Source: Chitinophagaceae bacterium (GTDB lineage: Bacteria; Bacteroidota; Bacteroidia; Chitinophagales; Chitinophagaceae). Taken from it: a DNA stretch of 15,892 nt. How positions within the stretch are numbered: the stretch's first letter is position 1; each line of letters begins with the position of its first letter. Positions 8,558-15,892 of this stretch are shown here, piece after piece. Both the position numbers and the translations under genes were made by a program. The stretch covers positions 1 to 15,892 of the forward strand of contig JAJAZO010000322.1 of the NCBI GenBank assembly GCA_026785745.1, given 5' to 3'. The notes below the pieces were generated by a model. It was not told the DNA's origin, did not search any database, and was given only the letters and a program-made list of their open reading frames with translations.

Positions 8558-8576
8558 GGTCAGGTAGCTTTTGAAA

Positions 8577-11477
8577 TTATTGAATCACCAGCTTTACCGG
8601 TGTTGCTTTGTTAGCAGACTGTATACTTAGTAAATAAGTCCCGGCGGGCAAATTATTGATTTTATCAGAAAGTGGCATCCTATGTTTTCCACGAGGCAGA
8701 TTTCCTGAAAATATAGTGGCTACTTTTTGCCCAAGGTTATTCAACAGGTCCACCTGTAGTTTTCCGGTTTGTGGTATATCAATATCAAGAACTGAGCTTG
8801 ATTGTGCAGGGTTAGGATAAACTGCTGCCAGCAATTGATTGCCGGGAGTGTTATTATTAGTAACAGGTGTTGTTACTGCATTAACCAGGTTTCTGTTTAA
8901 GTACACATGAAACTCTCCGGGTTGCAGCGTCATATTTTGTGCGCCGCCCGTAGCAGTGAAAGTACTTGCATTAAGATAATCATACCAGGTACCTGCAACC
9001 GGAAAGCTGAAAGAACCTGTTTGTGCGGTTACATCGAAATTTCCTACCACACAAAGCATAGATGAATCGGTGGCACTGCGAATGGTCATTGATTTAAAAG
9101 CTCCGCTTAAACTTCGTGTAAGGTTAATATTATTGGCAATAAATACATCTTTATACCAGGGATGGAAACGAAGCTTATTCAGGCTGCTGAAAACATCATA
9201 CAGTCTTTTACGTTGTATTATATTTTTATAATCCCAACGAATAGGTTTATTGCTAAGTCTGCAATCATTGCTGATACTTCCGTCAGTACAGCGGTTAATG
9301 GAAAAATCGTATCCCAGCTCTCCAAACTGCCATATCATTTTTGGCCCGGGTGCTGTAAGAAAGAATCCGGCGCAAAGTTCAACTCTTCTTAGTGCAGTAT
9401 TTAAGTCTCTTACATTATGTGAGCTGTTGGATGTATTTCCAAACTGAAGATTCCTGTACATCATCCTTTCCTCATCATGGCTTTCCATATAGCCTATTAA
9501 ATGAGGTTTGTTCCAACCCCTGGCAGTGTGTAAAAAAGATTCGAAGTTGGATGTTGCAACCCATCCCATGGCAGCTTCAGAGAAATTATAATTAGCATTG
9601 CCCCAAAGCATCATTCCATAATCAGATAATTCTATTTCTTCATTATTTGCTGCAAAGTGCTCCAGTATTGCATATGATCCCGGCGATTTTAATTGTGTTG
9701 TATCATAATATCTTTTCCAGATAGCAACACGGCTGGCATCATATTGTGCAAAGCAGGACTCATTTGATGTGCTGCCTCCGCAATTTGTATTTTGGGTAAA
9801 CCCTTTTGAAAGGTCGAAACGGAACCCATCCAGCTTATACTCCTGTAGCCAATGCTCAATTACCCGACTGCTAAAATATCTTGTCCGCAGGCTTTCATGA
9901 TTAAAATCGTTGAATACATTATAAGGATGTGTTGCCGTTACATTCAACCAGGGATAGTTAGCCGCAGGCTGGTTCGTAGCACTGTTCCAATACAAGGCGG
10001 CTAATGGATTAAGCCCTGTAGTATGATTTAATGCTATGTCCATAATAACTGCAATTCCCTGAACATGACAGGCGTCAATAAATTCTTTCAATGTATTCTT
10101 AGGGCCATAATATTTATCCGGAGCCAGGAAGTAATCAGGGTTATAGCCCCAGCTTTCGTTTCCTTCAAATTCATTGAAGGGCATTAGTTGAATGGCATTT
10201 ATTCCCAATGTCTTAAAATAGCTCAATGTATCTTTTAATGTTTTCCAGTCGTGGGCTGCCAGAAAATCCCTGAGCAGCATTTCATATATCACAAGATTTC
10301 TTTTATCCGGTCTGGAAAAATTATTGATAGCCCAGCTATAACCGGGAGGATTTGTTTGCAACACACTTACAATACCGGATGTAAGCCCTGTTGGATACGG
10401 TTTTAGTGAAGGAAATGTAGACGCAGTAATAAAACCATCATTGGAAGGGTCCAAAATTTTCTCTGCATAAGGTTCGCCAACTTTTAATGAGCCATCCACC
10501 AAATATTGAAAAGCATACTCCAATCCCGGTGTTAATCCATTAATTTGCAGCCACCAGTAATTACCATCCGGCGTTTTATTCATTACATAAGCAGTTTGCT
10601 CTGCCCAGTTGCTTCCCGGAAACTCGCCGATAACAGAAACCCTTGTTTTACCCGGCGCATTCAACACCAGTGTAACTGAAGTGTTACCGGGTAAATAGTT
10701 GATACCATCCCTTACCCCAGCAGGCAATGCAGCCACATTTGGTGCAGTGGCCACAAAAAATGAAAAGGATTGAAATTTGGTTGTCGCTCCGTCTATTGCA
10801 TCCACCCTGATGGTTTGACTACCGGCAGTGGTCAATGTTGGGTTTGCAGAAATAGTTGTTGCCGCAGTTGCTGATTGTATTTCTGTTCCATTCAGAAATA
10901 ATTTCATAGTAGAAGGTTTGCTGGCCACAGCAGTAAGAGCAATATTATCCCCTACCTGTTTTGAAATAGGTTCCGGTATAGACGTATAAGTTGGTTGAAA
11001 GAGAGGAACGGTGAACCTGGTAGCAACAGTATTATCGTAAACAGGTATATACATATCGCTGGCATCAGCATTGCGCTGCACTGCTGTACCTGCTCCGTTG
11101 CGAAACAAAATGGCAATTTTCTGAATCGTTTCTCCAGCAGGCACTCCATAAAAAACCCTGATATTGGTGATGGTGTATTGCCATTTGTTGTTTCCGAGGT
11201 AAGTGGCTTGTGCAGCAACAGGAGTGGTGGCCCAGGTAAATTTTGAGTACCTCCAATCTGTAGTAGTGGTACTTGAACTGGTTATAACACCTGTATGCAC
11301 ATATACATCGCTGGTGGTGGCATAATTATTTAAGCCCTGGTTGCCTTTAGCAGCATCCATTGTTATGGTGATGTTATCATTGTCTTTAGCGAAATCGGGT
11401 GTCCAGGTAAGTAATTGTGCATGGACGGTAAACGAAACACTTACCGCAGCAAATATCAGCGTAGAAATTCTCTTCAT
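8577..11477 (-). CDS. Secreted GH13 alpha-amylase-family glycoside hydrolase with T9SS sorting domain
   Basis: A 966-residue exported enzyme. Residues 1-21 are a signal peptide ending VHAQ. An N-terminal beta-rich domain of unclear family spans about 22-160, then an Ig-like segment (about 163-243) and a CBM48-like module (about 258-350, with YAFQYLVDG and KILDPSND). The GH13 barrel follows (about 385-780) with all four conserved regions: DIALNH (D480, H485), GFRFD with nucleophile D555, ILEH with acid/base E606, and ESHDEE with D668. Two C-x8-C pairs (566/575 and 730/739) could form disulfides outside the cytoplasm. The C-terminus (about 885-966) is a Por/T9SS type A sorting domain (YPNP, LPAGTYLLSI, final KLVIQ), predicting secretion or surface attachment. 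It should cleave alpha-1,4-glucosidic bonds in starch or glycogen; whether it is an amylase, pullulanase or similar cannot be settled by eye. It is first in a unit with the Nudix-type regulator. Confidence 0.94.
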   Translation of the reverse strand: MKRISTLIFAAVSVSFTVHAQLLTWTPDFAKDNDNITITMDAAKGNQGLNNYATTSDVYVHTGVITSSSTTTTDWRYSKFTWATTPVAAQATYLGNNKWQYTITNIRVFYGVPAGETIQKIAILFRNGAGTAVQRNADASDMYIPVYDNTVATRFTVPLFQPTYTSIPEPISKQVGDNIALTAVASKPSTMKLFLNGTEIQSATAATTISANPTLTTAGSQTIRVDAIDGATTKFQSFSFFVATAPNVAALPAGVRDGINYLPGNTSVTLVLNAPGKTRVSVIGEFPGSNWAEQTAYVMNKTPDGNYWWLQINGLTPGLEYAFQYLVDGSLKVGEPYAEKILDPSNDGFITASTFPSLKPYPTGLTSGIVSVLQTNPPGYSWAINNFSRPDKRNLVIYEMLLRDFLAAHDWKTLKDTLSYFKTLGINAIQLMPFNEFEGNESWGYNPDYFLAPDKYYGPKNTLKEFIDACHVQGIAVIMDIALNHTTGLNPLAALYWNSATNQPAANYPWLNVTATHPYNVFNDFNHESLRTRYFSSRVIEHWLQEYKLDGFRFDLSKGFTQNTNCGGSTSNESCFAQYDASRVAIWKRYYDTTQLKSPGSYAILEHFAANNEEIELSDYGMMLWGNANYNFSEAAMGWVATSNFESFLHTARGWNKPHLIGYMESHDEERMMYRNLQFGNTSNSSHNVRDLNTALRRVELCAGFFLTAPGPKMIWQFGELGYDFSINRCTDGSISNDCRLSNKPIRWDYKNIIQRKRLYDVFSSLNKLRFHPWYKDVFIANNINLTRSLSGAFKSMTIRSATDSSMLCVVGNFDVTAQTGSFSFPVAGTWYDYLNASTFTATGGAQNMTLQPGEFHVYLNRNLVNAVTTPVTNNNTPGNQLLAAVYPNPAQSSSVLDIDIPQTGKLQVDLLNNLGQKVATIFSGNLPRGKHRMPLSDKINNLPAGTYLLSIQSANKATPVKLVIQ

Positions 11478-11496
11478 AGCAAGCTTTTTACAAATT

Positions 11497-11510
11497 CAAA
11501 ATCGTTTATA
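11497..11510. promoter_or_regulatory. Candidate second LacI-type operator in front of the amylase gene
   Basis: The 14-mer CAAAATCGTTTATA aligned on its central CG shares 10 positions with the candidate operator at 6776-6789, including the uninterrupted core AAATCGTTT. It lies 20-33 nt upstream of the amylase ATG and overlaps a weak -7-like element (TGAATTTG on the minus strand, 11491-11498, one mismatch). Repression by the LacI-type regulator would fit. The same 9-mer core also occurs inside ligA (12943-12951), so chance is possible. Confidence 0.33.
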
Positions 11511-11630
11511 ATAACAGATGCCCGCATCCTCTTTAAGCAAATCGGATTTCGAAGATAATAAATATGTACTTACAACACATTAATTTTTTCACTTAAGATT
11601 TCACCTGCTCCTTATTTTAAAGAGAGCCAT

Positions 11631-13754
<2,124 letters not shown>

Positions 13755-13856
13755 TATTGCCCATGCCTGTAAATTATTTACCTTAGTAAAGAACATAACC
13801 TCCCGTACATCGTTATTAAGGCGGCCATCCCAACCCTGGCAATAAATAAATTTTTT

Positions 13857-14417
13857 ATGATTAAGAAATTAGCCGGTGAAACCTGGAAACCATTGACGTT
13901 TTCCGGATGGAGGCAACTTCGCAACCGTTATGCTGTGTCCTCTTTAGGACGCATCGCAAGTTATAAACTGGATGTGCTGAAAGACGGCAAGCAACTGAGT
14001 GGTTCTTTAACTACAGGTTACCGTACACTGAACCTGCACCGTCCTGATAACAAAGGCACTTTGTACATCCACCGGGAGATGGCACATCTATTTTTGAAAA
14101 AACCTTCTCCCAAACACAAGTATGTAATTCACCGCAATCATAATAAGCTGGATAATAATATTAAAAACCTCCGATGGACCACCCTGAAACAAATGATTGA
14201 TCACCAGCAAGGCAGTCCCGCAAAGATTGCTTACAAAGAAAAGCAGGCTAACAGAACAGAGGGATTAAAACTTACGGCCACACAGGTAAAAAAAATAAAA
14301 ACTATCCTCAACAACAAAAACCGCAATATCACTATTAAGCAATTAGCCAAAAACTACGCCGTTAGTGAGATGACCATGTACCGTATCAAAAGTGGAGAGA
14401 ATTGGGGAAGGATATAA
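13857..14417 (+). CDS. NUMOD4-HNH-HTH protein, homing-endonuclease-like
   Basis: A 186-residue protein. Residues about 8-60 match the NUMOD4 DNA-binding module (ETWKPL, RYAVSSLGRIASY, GYRTLNL). Residues about 70-110 form an HNH_3-type nuclease motif with H72, H77, H92, N104 and the ending NNIKNLRW; the Asp usual in the HxDxN part is Asn here (HRNHN, 92-96). Residues about 138-184 form a helix-turn-helix (LTATQVKKI, AKNYAVSEMTMYRI, GENWGRI) like those at the C-termini of phage and intron HNH endonucleases. It stands alone: no intron, intein or phage gene is seen nearby, and ligA next door is intact. It starts 102 nt after ligA on the same strand and could be read through from it. It may be a domesticated or still mobile site-specific nuclease. 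Nuclease activity has not been shown by anything in the sequence beyond the motif. Confidence 0.82.
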   Translation: MIKKLAGETWKPLTFSGWRQLRNRYAVSSLGRIASYKLDVLKDGKQLSGSLTTGYRTLNLHRPDNKGTLYIHREMAHLFLKKPSPKHKYVIHRNHNKLDNNIKNLRWTTLKQMIDHQQGSPAKIAYKEKQANRTEGLKLTATQVKKIKTILNNKNRNITIKQLAKNYAVSEMTMYRIKSGENWGRI

Positions 14418-14427
14418 TACCCCCTGT

Positions 14428-14445
14428 CCCCGCCAGCCGGCGGGG
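14428..14445. repeat. GC-rich hairpin, possible dispersed REP-like element
   Basis: CCCCGCC-AGCC-GGCGGGG is a perfect 7-bp stem with a 4-nt loop, just after the HNH gene stop (14417). It is strikingly GC-rich in an AT-rich intergenic setting. No T run follows on either strand, so it is not a standard intrinsic terminator, although it may slow transcription or protect a 3' end. GC-rich hairpins of this style occur as dispersed intergenic repeats in some Bacteroidota. Only one copy is in this window. Confidence 0.6.
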
Positions 14446-14484
14446 AACTTAGATACAATATTTCTCTATACATTGAACATGGTT

Positions 14485-14492
14485 TAAATTTG
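14485..14492 (+). promoter_or_regulatory. Candidate -7 element for the DUF2461 gene
   Basis: TAAATTTG is an exact TAnnTTTG match ending 13 nt before the ATG at 14506. No TTTG -33 element is seen at the usual spacing. Together with the hairpin just upstream, it suggests the DUF2461 gene has its own promoter. Confidence 0.42.
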
Positions 14493-14505
14493 AAAAAAAT
14501 AAATC

Positions 14506-15171
14506 ATGCTTCAGATTTCCACAATTAAATTCCTGAAAGATTTAAAAAAGAACAACAACAGGCCCTGGTTTGAAAAGAACAGGAAAGTATATGAAGATGC
14601 GAAAGCTGATTTTGCCACTTTTATCCAAACCGTTATTGATAAGCATAGCAAAAACGACTCGACCATTAAGGAACAATTAGCAAAAAATTGTTTGTTCAGG
14701 ATTAACCGTGACGTTCGTTTTTCAAAAGACAAGTCTCCTTATAAAAGTAATATGGGAGCCAGTATAAACCGGAATGGAAAGAAATCCTTGCTGGCTGGCT
14801 ATTACTTTCACCTGGAACCGGGTCAGTGTTTTGCCGGTGGCGGTATCTGGATGCCGATGCCTGATGATTTAAAAAAAGTAAGACAGGAAGTTGATTACAA
14901 TTTTGCAGATTTTAAAAAGATAATCGGCGCAAAGAAATTCAAATCAGTATATGGCGACCTTTCCCATCATGCCGAATACAAATTAAGCCGTGTGCCAAAA
15001 GGATATAACGCTGATAATCCTGCGGCAGAATATTTGAAGTTAAAAAGTTTTGTAGCGATGGTTAATTTAAAAGATACAGACCTTACTTCTAAAGAACTCG
15101 CAAAGAAAACGGTTGCAGCCTTTGAAGCACTGCAACCGCTATTAACCTTCATCAACAATAGTATTCAATAA
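14506..15171 (+). CDS. DUF2461 family protein
   Basis: A 221-residue protein matching the DUF2461 family over its whole length. The N-terminus has the typical IKFLKDLKKNNNRPWFEKN segment, the centre has FRINRDVRFSKDKSPYK (about 65-81), and GCFAGGG-like and GIWMP segments follow near residues 104-116. No signal peptide or membrane segment is present, so it is probably cytoplasmic. The family is widespread, and its function is not established. It is convergent with the asd gene, 24 nt away, and no clear terminator separates them. Nothing links it to the polysaccharide locus. Confidence 0.93.
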   Translation: MLQISTIKFLKDLKKNNNRPWFEKNRKVYEDAKADFATFIQTVIDKHSKNDSTIKEQLAKNCLFRINRDVRFSKDKSPYKSNMGASINRNGKKSLLAGYYFHLEPGQCFAGGGIWMPMPDDLKKVRQEVDYNFADFKKIIGAKKFKSVYGDLSHHAEYKLSRVPKGYNADNPAAEYLKLKSFVAMVNLKDTDLTSKELAKKTVAAFEALQPLLTFINNSIQ

Positions 15172-15195
15172 AAAAACTGCTACAGAGGCAATCTT

Positions 15196-15892
15196 TTATA
15201 ATAATCCCTTCTGCAACAAGTATTCCGCTATCTGCACGGCATTCGTAGCAGCTCCTTTGCGTAAATTATCACTCACCACCCACATATTTAAAGTGTTTGG
15301 CTGGCTTTCATCTCTCCTCAACCTGCCTATAAATACTTCATCCTTTTCATGTGCATCCATGGGCATGGGGTATTGCTGGTTAGCTGTATCGTCCACTACT
15401 ACTATACCGGGAGATGATTGCAATAATGATTTTACTTCGGCAAGGTCGTAGTCTTTTTCAAACTCTACATTCACAGCTTCGCTATGCCCACCCATTACAG
15501 GAATACGAACTGTAGTAGCCGTAACACGGATGGAATCATCCCTCATAATCTTGCAGGTTTCTTTCACCATCTTCATTTCTTCTTTGGTGTAACCATTATC
15601 AAGAAATACATCAATTTGCGGAATCACATTTAAATCAATTGGGTATTTATAAGCCATTTCACCGGCAATACCTTTTCTTTCATTCATTAATTGTGTTACC
15701 GCCTTTACACCAGTACCCGTTACACTTTGATAAGTGCTGACTACAATTCTTTTAATACCATATTTTTTATGCAATGGATTTATTGCTACTACCATTTGAA
15801 TAGTAGAACAGTTAGGATTCGCAATAATTTTATCATCCGCTGTCAATATATCTGCATTAATCTCAGGAACTATCAAAGGTTTGGTGGAGTCC
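15196..15892 (-). CDS. asd: Aspartate-semialdehyde dehydrogenase, C-terminal part (5' end beyond window)
   Basis: The minus-strand frame is open to the right edge; 231 codons plus stop are visible, and the true start is outside. The TTG near 15876 is an internal Leu codon, since in-frame residues (DSTKP) precede it. The catalytic cysteine lies in NPNCST (visible residue 28), and the active-site histidine in GGHSEAV. VVSTYQSVTGTG and the ending AEYLLQKGLL also fit the family. The enzyme reduces L-aspartyl-4-phosphate to L-aspartate semialdehyde with NADPH, a branch point to lysine/diaminopimelate, threonine and methionine. Compared with the usual length of about 330 residues, roughly the first 100, holding the NADP-binding part, are missing from the window. 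Confidence 0.96.
   Translation of the reverse strand, partial: DSTKPLIVPEINADILTADDKIIANPNCSTIQMVVAINPLHKKYGIKRIVVSTYQSVTGTGVKAVTQLMNERKGIAGEMAYKYPIDLNVIPQIDVFLDNGYTKEEMKMVKETCKIMRDDSIRVTATTVRIPVMGGHSEAVNVEFEKDYDLAEVKSLLQSSPGIVVVDDTANQQYPMPMDAHEKDEVFIGRLRRDESQPNTLNMWVVSDNLRKGAATNAVQIAEYLLQKGLL

Noticed and set aside
15172..15195. Possible terminator between the DUF2461 and asd genes
   Set aside because: The 24-nt gap has A/T runs but no convincing stem.

Overview
The window looks like chromosomal DNA of a free-living Bacteroidota, most likely a member of the Chitinophagaceae or a relative. The evidence is a SusC/SusD pair, a Por-type (T9SS) C-terminal sorting domain, a CRTAC1-like VCBS lipoprotein, AT-rich intergenic DNA, the lack of clear Shine-Dalgarno sequences, and several matches to the Bacteroidota -7 promoter element TAnnTTTG. 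The genus assignment is inference.

Layout. (1) 1-1682, minus: a lipoprotein of the FG-GAP/VCBS (CRTAC1-like) type, cut by the left edge. (2) 1782-1809: a strong hairpin terminator. (3) 1846-6463, minus: susD-like and susC-like genes, 19 nt apart, with susC transcribed first. (4) 6464-6841: a 378-nt divergent regulatory region with palindromes, a -7 match and a LacI-type operator candidate. (5) 6842-7837, plus: a LacI-family regulator. (6) 7841-11477, minus: a secreted GH13 alpha-amylase-family enzyme followed 19 nt later by a Nudix-related (NrtR-type) transcriptional regulator. (7) 11658-13754, plus: NAD-dependent DNA ligase ligA. (8) 13857-14417, plus: a NUMOD4-HNH-HTH protein resembling a free-standing homing endonuclease. 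(9) 14428-14445: a GC-rich hairpin. (10) 14506-15171, plus: a DUF2461 protein. (11) 15196-15892, minus: aspartate-semialdehyde dehydrogenase, 5' part beyond the right edge.

How the genes may work together. Genes 1-6 read as a compact polysaccharide-utilisation locus. The amylase is exported through the Sec pathway and T9SS and would cut an alpha-glucan outside the cell. The SusD lipoprotein and SusC TonB-dependent transporter would capture and import the oligosaccharides. Two regulators of different families sit between the transporter and enzyme units. The substrate (starch- or glycogen-like) is inferred only from the GH13 enzyme. The right third is ordinary housekeeping content apart from the HNH gene and the GC-rich hairpin.

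Nothing here is clearly a wholly new system. The most useful leads are the amylase/NrtR-type operon, the possible shared LacI operator, the VCBS lipoprotein next to SusCD, and the HNH gene beside ligA.
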